This document shows positions 45,892 to 54,907 of a stretch of 64,000 nucleotides of DNA, in pieces. This DNA is from CAWGXZ01 sp963826695 (GTDB taxonomy: Bacteria; Pseudomonadota; Gammaproteobacteria; Burkholderiales; Burkholderiaceae_C). The notes beneath the pieces are model-generated. The model was given only the letters and a program-made list of their open reading frames with translations, had not been told where the DNA came from and did no database searches. The position numbers were made by a program, and so were the translations under genes. Within the stretch, counting starts at the first letter, position 1. Each line of letters opens with the position of its first letter. The stretch is taken from NCBI GenBank assembly GCA_963826695.1, contig CAWGXZ010000003.1:310001-374000 (forward strand), in the 5' to 3' direction.

Positions 45892-46823
45892 TGCAAACCA
45901 TCGAAGAAGTCACGCTGGCCCAGCCGCGGGGCTTTTGTGCCGGCGTCGACCGGGCGATCGAGATCGTCGAGCGGGCGCTGCAGAAGTTCGGCGCGCCGAT
46001 CTACGTGCGCCACGAGATCGTTCACAACACCTTCGTCGTCAACGACCTCAAGCGCAAGGGGGCGATCTTCATCGAGGATCTCGCCGACGTGCCGCCGGGC
46101 GCGACGCTGGTTTTCAGCGCCCATGGTGTCAGCCAGGCGGTGCGCCGCGAGGCCGGCGACCGCGGCTTCAGCGTCTTCGACGCCACCTGCCCGCTGGTCA
46201 CCAAGGTGCACGTCGAAGTCGCCAAGCTGCGCAAGCTCGGCTATGAATTCATCATGGTCGGCCACAAGGGCCATCCCGAGGTGGAAGGCACGATGGGCCA
46301 GTTGAACGAGGGCATTCACCTCGTCGAGGACGTGGCCGACGTCGCCCGGGTGAACGTGTCGCAGACCGAGAAGCTCGCCGTCGTCACGCAGACCACCTTG
46401 TCGGTCGACGACGCGGCCGAAATCCTGGCGGCGATCAAGGCGCGCTTCCCCAGCGTGCGCGAGCAGAAGCAGCAGGACATCTGCTACGCCACGCAGAACC
46501 GCCAGGACGCGGTCAAGGTGCTGGCGCCGTCGGTCGATGTCGTGATCGTGGTCGGCAGCCCGACCAGCTCGAACAGCAACCGGCTGCGCGAGCTTGCCGA
46601 GCGCCTGGGCACGCCGGCGTACATGGTCGACGCCCCCGAGGACCTGCGCGCCGACTGGCTGCAAGGCAAGCGCAGCGTCGGGCTGACCGCGGGTGCCTCG
46701 GCGCCCGATCACCTGGTGCAGCAGGTTGTCGAGCGGCTGCGCGGCTTCGGCGCGCTGGCGGTGCGAACGATGCCGGGCGTTGCCGAGACCATCGAGTTCC
46801 CGCTGCCGAAGGGACTGAAGTAG
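45891..46823 (+). CDS. ispH: 4-hydroxy-3-methylbut-2-enyl diphosphate reductase
   Basis: This 310-residue 4Fe-4S enzyme (LytB) is the last step of the MEP isoprenoid pathway. The three cluster cysteines are in RGFCAGVDRA, FDATCPLVTK and DICYATQNRQ. HGVSQ and GHKGHPEVEGTMGQ are further conserved blocks, and SNSNRL precedes the C-terminal VGLTAGASAP. ATG 45891 is chosen over GTG 45888 because it shares the A of the previous stop. Confidence 0.96.
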   Translation: MQTIEEVTLAQPRGFCAGVDRAIEIVERALQKFGAPIYVRHEIVHNTFVVNDLKRKGAIFIEDLADVPPGATLVFSAHGVSQAVRREAGDRGFSVFDATCPLVTKVHVEVAKLRKLGYEFIMVGHKGHPEVEGTMGQLNEGIHLVEDVADVARVNVSQTEKLAVVTQTTLSVDDAAEILAAIKARFPSVREQKQQDICYATQNRQDAVKVLAPSVDVVIVVGSPTSSNSNRLRELAERLGTPAYMVDAPEDLRADWLQGKRSVGLTAGASAPDHLVQQVVERLRGFGALAVRTMPGVAETIEFPLPKGLK

Positions 46824-46844
46824 CCCGCGCCGGCAGCGCCGCGG

Positions 46845-47357
46845 CTATTCGGCCGCGAGCACCTGCGAAGCCGCATTGACGACGGCAGCAATGCGTCCGA
46901 TGTCGCGCAGCTGCTGCGTGGTCAGGCCTTCCTTCTTCAGCAGCGCCGAATGCGAACGCACGCAGAAGTGGCACTTGCCGACGATCGACGCCGAAAGCGC
47001 AAAGGCTTCGAAACGCTTCTTCTCGACGCCACCGCTCGTGGCGTAGGCGTTCATCCGCAGCTCGGCACGGGCGGTCTTCAGCTCGGCGTCGTCGGCCATC
47101 TCGACGAACGGGTACCAGACGTTGTTCATGCCCATCAGCGCCGAGGCGGTGAGCACGGCGTTGGCGTCCACCTCGCTCAGCTGCGCGCGGAAGGCGTCGA
47201 TCAACGGCTTGCTGCGGGCGGCGAAGGCGGCGGCCAGGGCGACGCCGATGGCGTCCGCCGGTGCCAGGCTCGAGCGGGCGATGACGCCGTCGAGGTTCAG
47301 GCGGATGTCCTTGGCGTAGTCGGGGATCTGCTTTTTCAACGCTTCGAGGAATTCCAT
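46845..47357 (-). CDS. ahpD: Alkyl hydroperoxidase AhpD
   Basis: This 170-residue AhpD has the redox motif KCHFCVRSHS (Cys-x2-Cys-x3-His) near residue 130. ATG 47357 starts MEFLEALKKQIPDYAKDIRLNL, the family N terminus. AhpD reduces AhpC through a lipoyl adaptor. It lies downstream of ahpC on the same strand, with a hairpin between them. Confidence 0.93.
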   Translation of the reverse strand: MEFLEALKKQIPDYAKDIRLNLDGVIARSSLAPADAIGVALAAAFAARSKPLIDAFRAQLSEVDANAVLTASALMGMNNVWYPFVEMADDAELKTARAELRMNAYATSGGVEKKRFEAFALSASIVGKCHFCVRSHSALLKKEGLTTQQLRDIGRIAAVVNAASQVLAAE

Positions 47358-47401
47358 GGGGTTCTCGCGGGTGGGTCGGCGCATTAGAAGGCGCCGCAAT
47401 G

Positions 47402-47424
47402 AAAACAGCCCGGCAATGCCGGGC
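47402..47424 (-). terminator. Hairpin between ahpC and ahpD
   Basis: AGCCCGGC, loop ATT, GCCGGGCT, followed on the minus strand by GTTTTC. A strong stem and short T tract suggest an intrinsic terminator or attenuator, so less ahpD than ahpC would be made. Confidence 0.7.
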
Positions 47425-47447
47425 TGACGGAGATCAGCGGGGCAGGA

Positions 47448-47996
47448 TCAGAGCGTCGAATCGCCCACCGCGCGGTTGCACGGGCACAGCTCGTCGGTCT
47501 GCAGGCCGTCGAGGATGCGCAGCACCTCGTCCGGCGAACGGCCGACATTCAGGTTGTTGACGCTGACGTGCTGGATGGTGTTGTCCGGATCGACGATGAA
47601 CGTAGCACGCAGTGCAACGCCTTCGACCTTCGCGCGCACGCCGAGCTGGTCGACCAGCGAGCCGGTCGTGTCGGCGAATGCGTAGTGGTTCATCTTGTTG
47701 AGGTCCGGATGCTCGCGGCGCCAGCCGAGCTTGGAGAACTCGTTGTCGGTCGAGCCGCCCAACAGCACCGCGTCGCGCTCGGCGAACTGCCCGGCCAGCT
47801 TGTCGAAGCCGACGATCTCGGTCGGGCAGACGAAAGTGAAGTCCTTCGGATAGAAATAGATCACCTTCCACTTGCCGGGGAAGCTCTTCTCGGTGATCGT
47901 CTCGAACGCGGATACGCCGTTTTCCTCGTGACGGGTGAAGCCGGGCTTGACGCCGGTGACGGAAAAGGCTTCCAGCTTGTCTTCGACGGTTTTCAT
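47448..47996 (-). CDS. ahpC: Peroxiredoxin AhpC (three-cysteine type)
   Basis: This 182-residue peroxiredoxin has the peroxidatic Cys in FTFVCPTEIVGF near residue 58 and two C-terminal cysteines in DELCPCNRAVGD. That arrangement matches Mycobacterium tuberculosis AhpC, which works with AhpD rather than AhpF, and AhpD is encoded next to it. An OxyR-like site about 90 bases upstream suggests peroxide induction. No oxyR gene is in the window. Confidence 0.94.
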   Translation of the reverse strand: MKTVEDKLEAFSVTGVKPGFTRHEENGVSAFETITEKSFPGKWKVIYFYPKDFTFVCPTEIVGFDKLAGQFAERDAVLLGGSTDNEFSKLGWRREHPDLNKMNHYAFADTTGSLVDQLGVRAKVEGVALRATFIVDPDNTIQHVSVNNLNVGRSPDEVLRILDGLQTDELCPCNRAVGDSTL

Positions 47997-48081
47997 GCGT
48001 GATGTTCCTGATGCGCGGTTGGGAAGAATTCGCTATAGGCAGCGACCGGTTGCAATTATGGAAGCTCTGGCGGCCGGGACG

Positions 48082-48107
48082 ATAGTTTCTAACCATCGCC
48101 GGCATAG
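48082..48107 (-). promoter_or_regulatory. OxyR-like binding site upstream of ahpC
   Basis: ATAGTTTCTAACCAT (48082-48096), then seven bases and another ATAG at 48104-48107, follows the OxyR pattern of ATAG/CTAT tetrads at 11-base intervals, including the internal T and A. One base of the second tetrad deviates and the fourth tetrad is not conserved. It sits between ahpC and the divergent serS. Confidence 0.6.
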
Positions 48108-48190
48108 ACGGGCCGGCGCGGCTGCAGGACGGCTCCCTACAATTCGCGCCTTTCCGCTCTTTCGGCAGCCACCGCGGCGCTGACCTCCCC

Positions 48191-49510
48191 ATGCTCGACA
48201 TCAGCCTGCTGCGCAAGGACCTCGACGGCGTGCTGCTGCGGCTGGCGCGGCGCAACCCGGCGCAGCCGGCGCTCGACCTCGCCCGCTTTCAGCATCTGGA
48301 GGCCGAACGCAAGCGCATCCAGACGCACACCGAGGCGCTGCAGGCGCAGCGCAATGCGCTTTCCAAGCGCATCGGCCAGAGCAAGGCCCGCGGTGCCGAT
48401 GCCAGCGCCGAGATGGCCGAAGTCAGTGGCATCGCCGACGAGCTGAAGCGTTCCGCCGAGCAACTCGAACAGGTGCAGCACGAACTCAACGCGCTTCTGA
48501 TGACCTTGCCGAATCTTCCGCAGGACGGCGTGCCGGACGGCGCCGACGAGTCGGGCAATGTCGAAGTGCGGCGCTGGAGCCCGGCGGGCAGCGAGCCGCC
48601 GCAGTTCGGCTTCGCGGCAAAGGACCATGTCGAACTCGGCGTGCCGCTCGGCCTCGACTTCGAGACCGCGACCCACCTCGCGGGTTCGCGGTTCGTCTTC
48701 ATGCGCGGGCCGCTCGCCCGGCTGCACCGCGCCCTCGGACAGCTGATGCTCGACCTGCACACGACCGAGCACGGCTACGTCGAGTGCTACACGCCCTACA
48801 TCGTCAACCGCGACATTCTGGAAGGCACCGGGCAGCTGCCGAAATTCGAGGCCGACATGTTCCGCGTGCTGCGCGGCAGCGACGAGCGGGAGGGTGGCGA
48901 GCGGCGCACCGACCAGTACCTGATCTCGACCTCGGAGATCACGCTGACCAACAGCGTTCGCGATCAGCTGCTTTCCGCCGCCGCGCTGCCGCTGCGGCTG
49001 ACCGCGCACACGCCGTGCTTCCGCTCGGAAGCCGGCAGCGCAGGGCGCGACACCCGTGGTCTGATTCGCCAGCATCAGTTCGACAAGGTCGAGATGGTGC
49101 AGATCGTCGATCCCGAGCAGTCCGATGCGGCGCTCGAGCAGATGGTCGGCCATGCCGAAGCGGTGTTGCAGCGACTCGAGCTGCCCTACCGCGTCGTGGC
49201 GCTTTGCGCCGGCGACATGGGCTTCAGCGCGGCGCGGACCTACGACCTCGAAGTCTGGCTGCCGGGCCAGAACGCCTACCGCGAGATCAGCTCCTGCTCC
49301 AACTGCGAAGCCTTCCAGGCGCGGCGGATGCAGGCGCGCTACCGCAGCGCGCAGGGCAAGACGGCTTTCGTGCACACGCTCAACGGCTCGGGGCTGGCCG
49401 TCGGCCGCGCGCTGGTCGCCGTGCTGGAAAATCATCAGCGGGCCGACGGCCGGATCGCCGTTCCCGAGGCGTTGCGCCCGTACCTCGGCGGCCAGGAAAC
49501 GCTGGGCTAG
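48191..49510 (+). CDS. serS: Seryl-tRNA synthetase
   Basis: This 439-residue class II synthetase has an N-terminal coiled-coil tRNA-binding arm (about 30-110), motif 2 TPCFRSEAGSAGRDTRGLIR, and motif 3 with NGSGLAVGRALVAVLEN. YREISSCSNCEAFQARR is the serine-binding region. It is divergent from ahpC and followed after 36 bases by a serine tRNA gene. Confidence 0.97.
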   Translation: MLDISLLRKDLDGVLLRLARRNPAQPALDLARFQHLEAERKRIQTHTEALQAQRNALSKRIGQSKARGADASAEMAEVSGIADELKRSAEQLEQVQHELNALLMTLPNLPQDGVPDGADESGNVEVRRWSPAGSEPPQFGFAAKDHVELGVPLGLDFETATHLAGSRFVFMRGPLARLHRALGQLMLDLHTTEHGYVECYTPYIVNRDILEGTGQLPKFEADMFRVLRGSDEREGGERRTDQYLISTSEITLTNSVRDQLLSAAALPLRLTAHTPCFRSEAGSAGRDTRGLIRQHQFDKVEMVQIVDPEQSDAALEQMVGHAEAVLQRLELPYRVVALCAGDMGFSAARTYDLEVWLPGQNAYREISSCSNCEAFQARRMQARYRSAQGKTAFVHTLNGSGLAVGRALVAVLENHQRADGRIAVPEALRPYLGGQETLG

Positions 49511-49546
49511 AATTCGCCGCCTTGGCTTGACCCGCCAAGCGTTTCA

Positions 49547-49637
49547 GGAGAGGTGGCAGAGTGGTCGAATGCGCCAGACTCGAAATCTGGTTCAGCCTTT
49601 CAGGTTGACGTGGGTTCGAATCCCACCCTCTCCGCCA
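49547..49637 (+). tRNA. tRNA-Ser (anticodon CGA)
   Basis: A 91-base class II tRNA. The acceptor stem GGAGAGG pairs with CCTCTCC, then discriminator G and encoded CCA. The anticodon loop is CTCGAAA. A long variable arm and GGTTCGAATCC T-loop are present. It reads UCG codons. It follows serS directly, and accessory DNA begins just after it. Confidence 0.97.
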
Positions 49638-50137
49638 GGTGCAGCTGTGAAAACGGGGTGATTTCTGGCAGCTACCCACGGAATCCGAAACGACCGCAGT
49701 GGCATCCTGACGCCGCTGCCACGGTATGGCGCTCCAGCAAGCTGGGTGAACCACTGCTGCGCATCCGTTCCAAGAGGGATTTGCGACGACAAATTTCGCT
49801 TTTGGCGGCATTGGTCGGCGCACACTCTTTATCACCGAGCCCAATAGCGGCTGCATCCTGCGCTGAAATGCCGGTGGCCGGCAGACCGATGTTGTCCCAC
49901 GGTTGACGAACTTTCCGCGTTGCAACTCAACCGCAGGATCGGCGGTGCACTGCCAATCTCCCCGGCGGTTGCCATTGCGCTACGGTTGACGCAGGCCGGG
50001 CGGGATGCTGAGTCTCCTGTGCGCAGGCGCTCCGAGTTTCGAAGTTCACAGGGTTTGTCCGCGCACAGCCAGAACGGGTGTGCGCATACCGTTGCGGGCC
50101 GGCCTTGATGGTCACCTCTAGAAAAAAGGAAGTATTG
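49638..50137. other. Non-coding stretch downstream of tRNA-Ser
   Basis: About 500 bases without a recognisable gene or RNA. Base composition is lower in GC than the flanks in parts (49760-49850). No second copy of the tRNA 3' end was noticed nearby. The last ~30 bases contain the Shine-Dalgarno (AAAAAAGGA) of the next gene. Confidence 0.5.
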
Positions 50138-52093
50138 ATGTTGAAGGCGTGCAGCGTCGCACTTTGCGCCGCATTGATTGCTCCTGCCACACTGCGGGCA
50201 GAGGTCGTCCGGTTCGAGGTATTGCAAAGCGTCCCTGCCTTTGAAGGCAGGAGCTTCGGCAGCGCCGGCACTTACGTGAAGATCACTGCACGCGCAACCA
50301 TCTCAGTCGATCCAGGCGATCCGCGCAATGCCTTGATTGCCGATATCGACAAGGCTCCCCGCAATGCCCAAGGCCGCGTGGAAGCCACCAGTGACGTGGT
50401 GGTGCTGCGGCCGGCGGACCCGTCGCGCGGCAATGGCACGCTGCTGGTGGACGTGCCCAACCGCGGCCGCAAGCTGGCGCCGCAACTGTTCGACGATGTA
50501 GGCCAGCCGGCTGCCAACCAGGCTGACAAGGCCGACGATGCGGGCATCGGCTTCCTGCACGGGCAGGGCTACACCATGGCGTGGGTGGGCTGGCAGGCGG
50601 ACATCCCCTCCGCTGCAGGACAGCTGGCGATGGCAGCCCCAGTCGTGCGTGGCGTCACAGGGTCGGCGCGCGACGAGTTCGTGTTCGACCACGCCCGCAC
50701 GCCGGTCACCGCCACGCTCTCGTCGCAGCTCGGCGATCCGGCTTCGCTTGGCGTGACGGTGCGTGCCCGTTGGGATGCGCCGCGGGAGACGCCCCCAGGG
50801 ATGTCGATTCGCGCGATCGGGCCGCAGACGGTGGAGATCGTTCGTCCTGCCGCCGGTTTCGACGCGGGGGCGCTGTATGAAGTGACGTACGTGGCGCGAG
50901 ATCCCGCAGTTCTTGGCCTGGGTTTCGCCGCCACGCGGGACGTGGTCGCTTTCCTGCGCCGCGACACGGGCGCCGGAAACCCCCTTGCGGCCAGCGGGCG
51001 CAGCTCGGTGCATCGGGCCATCGGCTTTGGTGTATCGCAATCCGGCCGTTTCCTGCGCGACTTTCTCCACCTCGGCTTCAACGAGGACCTGAGCGGCGCG
51101 ATGGTGTTCGATGGCCTGATGCCGCACGTCGCCGGCGCACGCCGCATGGCCACCAACGTCCGTTTCGGCCAGCCTGGCCGCAACGCCCGGCATCCGCAGG
51201 ACCCGGCCTGGCAGGCCGATCTGTTCCCCTTCACGTACGAAATCTTGACGGACCCCCTGAGCGGGCGCCGAGACGGCCTGATGCTGCGCTGCCGGCTGAA
51301 CGGCACCTGCCCGCGCGTAATCCAGACGGACAGCGAGCACGAGTGGTGGGCATCCCGGGCTTCGCTGCTCGTGACCGATCTGAAAGGCAATCACCTGGAG
51401 CTGCCTACCGACGTACGGGCTTACATGATCGCCGGCACACCCCACTTCGCGGAACCCACAGACCGCTTGCGAAGCGCGCCCACGATGTCGGTGGCTGTCA
51501 ATCCGATGCACGCCGGGCCGCCGATGCGGGCCCTGCTGGCCGCCATGCAGTCCTGGATCGCCGATGGCGTTCAGCCTCCAGCCAGCCGTGTGCCGATGGT
51601 TGCGCACGGTACCCTCGTCGCGGCGGCGGATGCGCTGCCGCAAGTCATCCCTGGTCTTCCGTACCGTGCGATCTACACGGGCGCCAGCCTGACCGATGTG
51701 TCCGTGTTTCCGCCCCGGGAGCTCGGCCGTTATCCCGTCTATGTGCCGCGTGCCGACAACGACGGCATGGCGATCGCCGGCGTCCGGATGCTGCCGCTGG
51801 CTGTGCCGCGTGCGACCTACACCGGCTGGAATCCCCGTGCCGAAGGCTTCGGCGCGGGCTCGCTGTTCCCGCTGCAGGGTGCGGTGGTGCCTTTCGCCGC
51901 GACGCGCGCGCAACGCGAGGCCGCGCGTGATCCGCGCCTTTCTCTGGAGGAACGTTACGCCAGCGACGCAGCGTATACGGCCGCGGTACGCGCAGCAGCC
52001 GACCAGATGGTCGCGGAGCGTCTGTTACTACCGGCCGACGCACGGCGTGCGACAGATTTGGCGGGGCAAGGGCAGCTCGCGAAACTGCGCTGA
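50138..52093 (+). CDS. Secreted alpha/beta-hydrolase-domain protein
   Basis: This 651-residue protein has a Sec signal peptide (SVALCAALIAPATLRAE, cleavage near residue 21). It resembles the large Abhydrolase_10-type proteins. A likely nucleophile elbow is GFGVSQSGRFLRDFLH near residue 310, with SEHEWWASRASL and GTPHFAEP later. It may be an esterase or peptidase-like enzyme in the periplasm; the substrate is unknown. ATG 50138 has AAAAAAGGA upstream. It is flanked by gene-poor DNA and lies next to a tRNA, so horizontal gain is plausible. Confidence 0.78.
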   Translation: MLKACSVALCAALIAPATLRAEVVRFEVLQSVPAFEGRSFGSAGTYVKITARATISVDPGDPRNALIADIDKAPRNAQGRVEATSDVVVLRPADPSRGNGTLLVDVPNRGRKLAPQLFDDVGQPAANQADKADDAGIGFLHGQGYTMAWVGWQADIPSAAGQLAMAAPVVRGVTGSARDEFVFDHARTPVTATLSSQLGDPASLGVTVRARWDAPRETPPGMSIRAIGPQTVEIVRPAAGFDAGALYEVTYVARDPAVLGLGFAATRDVVAFLRRDTGAGNPLAASGRSSVHRAIGFGVSQSGRFLRDFLHLGFNEDLSGAMVFDGLMPHVAGARRMATNVRFGQPGRNARHPQDPAWQADLFPFTYEILTDPLSGRRDGLMLRCRLNGTCPRVIQTDSEHEWWASRASLLVTDLKGNHLELPTDVRAYMIAGTPHFAEPTDRLRSAPTMSVAVNPMHAGPPMRALLAAMQSWIADGVQPPASRVPMVAHGTLVAAADALPQVIPGLPYRAIYTGASLTDVSVFPPRELGRYPVYVPRADNDGMAIAGVRMLPLAVPRATYTGWNPRAEGFGAGSLFPLQGAVVPFAATRAQREAARDPRLSLEERYASDAAYTAAVRAAADQMVAERLLLPADARRATDLAGQGQLAKLR

Positions 52094-53258
52094 GCCCACA
52101 GGCGAGGGCACATGCTCCTGCCAGCTGCCGCGGACTTGCAGCTCCCGCATCGAGCGCAGACTGGGCCGTGCCCAATGGCCCGGGATGGGCCTCTTGCGGA
52201 GGCAGTCCCGCTGCGCCGGTAATGGCGTTAGCGGTACGAGTTCGCCGCGGCTCGGCGACTGTGAACTCGCGGAATGCCGACTAGGAATTGCCAAGGTGAC
52301 GACGCTCCCGCGGCGGGCGCCCGAGAGCGATCATCTTCCTTCCGCAATGCGAGCAACGGTAGAGTCGCGTGGCTGGGACCAGCCTCAGCCAAAGGGGGCG
52401 CGGCAGACGGAAGAGCTGATCGCTCGGGCAGTTGTGAGTCCGAAGCATGGGAGTGCAAAGCCTGAGGTGAAAGCCCCAGGGTACCGCGGGGAAACCCTTA
52501 GGCGCTCAGTCGAGGCCTAGGTGGCACTGCCTATACCTACTTGTAGGGGGGACTTCGCAAGTGGCCAACTTGCCCGACTGCAACCCCAGCCTCCTTCGGA
52601 AAAAAAGCCCCCGCTTCGGAACGAACCTGCAGGATGACCATGCTCTACAAGGTCATGCACGGCGGAGCGCGCAGCTGAGCCCCGGCGGGGCTGGACACGG
52701 CGCAGGCCGGCCGAAGACTGATCCCCGCGGGCTGACATTCCGCAGACGGAGGACGAGAAGGCGCTTTGTCATCACCTCATGAACCACCCGGGCACCGACC
52801 TGCACATCCGTTTCGATGCCGCGAAGGCGCGGCTCCGAGGGGCGGCCGAGGCGGGCAAGAAAGTAGCGCAGGCCCGGGTGGCGAGGTAGGCCGACAGCGG
52901 AAGGTTCGCGCCGACTGCGCCACCGCTCGAGCCGATTCCGGTGCGAAGAATGGGTTGCGTGATCGGGTGCGTCACGGGTGCTCGATGGGCAAGGCGAAAT
53001 CGACACTGCGTTTTCAATGAGGGGGACGGCGAAAACATGCTTCGCCAGTTTGCCCTTTCGCCGCAGGCCGGCTGCCTTTCTCGCATTGCCGAGGCGCACG
53101 AACGGCTCGAACAGGGCTCCGTCATTTGCAATGTCGCCCTCGAGATTTCCGGATGGCCATGGCCAACATCTGACGGGTCGCAGAAGCTGATACGTATGTT
53201 CGACCCGGCTCGACTCGTGTTCCGGGGAACTCGGCTGCTGCCGAGCCGTCCGAAGGCG
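52094..53258. other. Gene-poor stretch with possible structured or decayed sequence
   Basis: About 1.16 kb in which no full gene is convincing. Short coding-like fragments appear, for example 52780-52890, ending GKKVAQARVAR. The part 52420-52580 has stacked short inverted repeats (AGTGGCCAACTT type; GGTACCGCGGGGAAACCC) and could be a structured RNA or intron remnant, but no family was recognised. The final part probably holds the promoter of the lipoprotein hydrolase gene. Confidence 0.45.
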
Positions 53259-54137
53259 ATGATTCCGAACCCATCGCGCTGGACCCGTCCACGTCACTGG
53301 CTGCCCCTGTTGCTTGCCGCCTGCCTCGGCATCGGGCTGAGTGCCGGATGTAGCACGCTCGACGAGCAGCAGCGCCGCTGGATCTTCCAGCCGGGCGACA
53401 GGACCTGGGCGGGCGGTCTGTGGGCCGCCGAGGGCATGCAGGACGTCTGGATCGACCTGGCGGGCCAGTCGGCCGCCGACGACGGCTCGGCCGCAACGCG
53501 GTTGCACGCCCTCTGGCTCGGGCAGCCGCGACCCGACGCACCGGTGCTGCTTTATCTGCACGGCGCCCGCTACGACGTTCGCGGCAGTGCGCCGCGGATC
53601 CGGCGCATGCACGAACTCGGTTTCTCGGTGCTGGCGGTCGACTACCGTGGTTTTGGCCGCAGCACGCAGGCCTTGCCGTCCGAAGCGTCGGCCAACGACG
53701 ACGCGGCGGCGGCCTGGCGCTGGCTGGCGCGCGAATACCCGCGAAGCCGGCGCTTCATCTTCGGCCATTCGCTCGGCGGCGCCATCGCGGTGCAACTCGC
53801 CAGCGATGTACACGACGCCGCCGGGCTGATCGTCGAGGGCGGCTTTCCGTCGATTCCGGAGGTGGCGTCGACGTTTCGCTGGGGCTGGTTGCCCTTCGGC
53901 GCGTTCGTCACCCAGCGTTTCGACGCCGCAGGTCGCATCGCGCGGCTGCGCATCCCGGTGCTGGTGGTTCACGGCAGCGAGGACCGGCTGATCCCGCCCG
54001 AACTCGGGCGCGCGCTCTACGATCGGGCGCCGCAACCCAAGCGCTTCGTGCTGGTCGAGGGCGGCTCGCACCACAGCACCAATGCCGTCGGGCAGCCGCA
54101 ATACCGCGAAGCGCTTGCCGAGCTGTTCGGCATCTGA
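53259..54137 (+). CDS. Alpha/beta-hydrolase lipoprotein
   Basis: This 292-residue protein has a lipoprotein signal (RHWLPLLLAACLGIGLSAGC, Cys near residue 29). Hydrolase motifs are LYLHGARYDVRG (oxyanion region), VDYRGFGRS, nucleophile GHSLGG near residue 172, Asp in HGSEDRLIPP, and His in GGSHHSTN. It belongs to the serine aminopeptidase/BEM46-like hydrolases. ATG 53259 is used because the signal follows directly; longer upstream frames have no support. Confidence 0.87.
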   Translation: MIPNPSRWTRPRHWLPLLLAACLGIGLSAGCSTLDEQQRRWIFQPGDRTWAGGLWAAEGMQDVWIDLAGQSAADDGSAATRLHALWLGQPRPDAPVLLYLHGARYDVRGSAPRIRRMHELGFSVLAVDYRGFGRSTQALPSEASANDDAAAAWRWLAREYPRSRRFIFGHSLGGAIAVQLASDVHDAAGLIVEGGFPSIPEVASTFRWGWLPFGAFVTQRFDAAGRIARLRIPVLVVHGSEDRLIPPELGRALYDRAPQPKRFVLVEGGSHHSTNAVGQPQYREALAELFGI

Positions 54138-54268
54138 ATGGCCCTGGCCGGCACGCGTGGCACCATTTGCCGCGGCGGTTCAAGGCCACGGTTCTTTACA
54201 CGCCGGTCACATCCCACCGCGGGTTGCAGCCGCAGGATGCAGGCTCTTCACTGCCTCGAGAGAATCTC

Positions 54269-54844
54269 ATGAGCCGAATTGCTCCCCGCCTGTCCCGCCG
54301 CCACGGCGGCTTGTTGATCGCGCTGGCGCTGAGTGCCGGCCTGCCGGCCTGTGCACAAACTGCAAGCGTTGCACCGGGCGCTGCCGCACCGCATGCGTAC
54401 GCCGAGCAGGGCCGTCGCATGTCGCCCGAAGCGGCCGCAGCGCGCCGTGCCGACCGGATGCTTGCCGGCCTGAACGTCGGCGAAGCCGAGCGCGGCCGAA
54501 TCCGCCAGATCGTGCAGGCAGCGACGGTCGATCTCGCCGGCCAGCGCGACGCCCGGCGGCAGCTGCACCAGCAGTCGATGCAGCTCTTCGCTGCGCCGGT
54601 CGTCGATGCCGCTGCAGCCGAGCAGCTGCGCCAGCAGATGGTCGCCAACCACGACCGCGTGACGCGCAGGCGGCTGCAGATGCTGCTCGACATCAGCGCG
54701 GTTCTCACGCCCGAGCAGCGCGCCGCCGTGCTGCAGCGCATGCAGCAGCGCGGCGGCCATGGCATGCACCACGGCATGCATCGTGGGGGCGGACAAGGGG
54801 GCGGCGGCTACCACGGCATGCAGCCGGGGCAGCCGCGGCCGTGA
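54269..54844 (+). CDS. Spy/CpxP-like periplasmic protein with His-rich tail
   Basis: This 191-residue protein has a signal peptide (GGLLIALALSAGLPACAQT) and a helical domain with two LTxxQ-like elements (LNVGEAERGRIRQIV, VLTPEQRAAVLQRM). This is the pattern of the Spy/CpxP chaperones. The tail is rich in Gly, His and Met (GMHHGMHRGGG), suggesting metal binding. It is followed by an OmpR-type regulator and its kinase, as cpxP-like genes often are. Confidence 0.83.
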   Translation: MSRIAPRLSRRHGGLLIALALSAGLPACAQTASVAPGAAAPHAYAEQGRRMSPEAAAARRADRMLAGLNVGEAERGRIRQIVQAATVDLAGQRDARRQLHQQSMQLFAAPVVDAAAAEQLRQQMVANHDRVTRRRLQMLLDISAVLTPEQRAAVLQRMQQRGGHGMHHGMHRGGGQGGGGYHGMQPGQPRP

Positions 54845-54907
54845 TGCGCCTGCCCGCAGCGCTCGTGCAGACGGGCGGCGCCTGCTGTCCGGTGCCGATC
54901 GCCTGAA

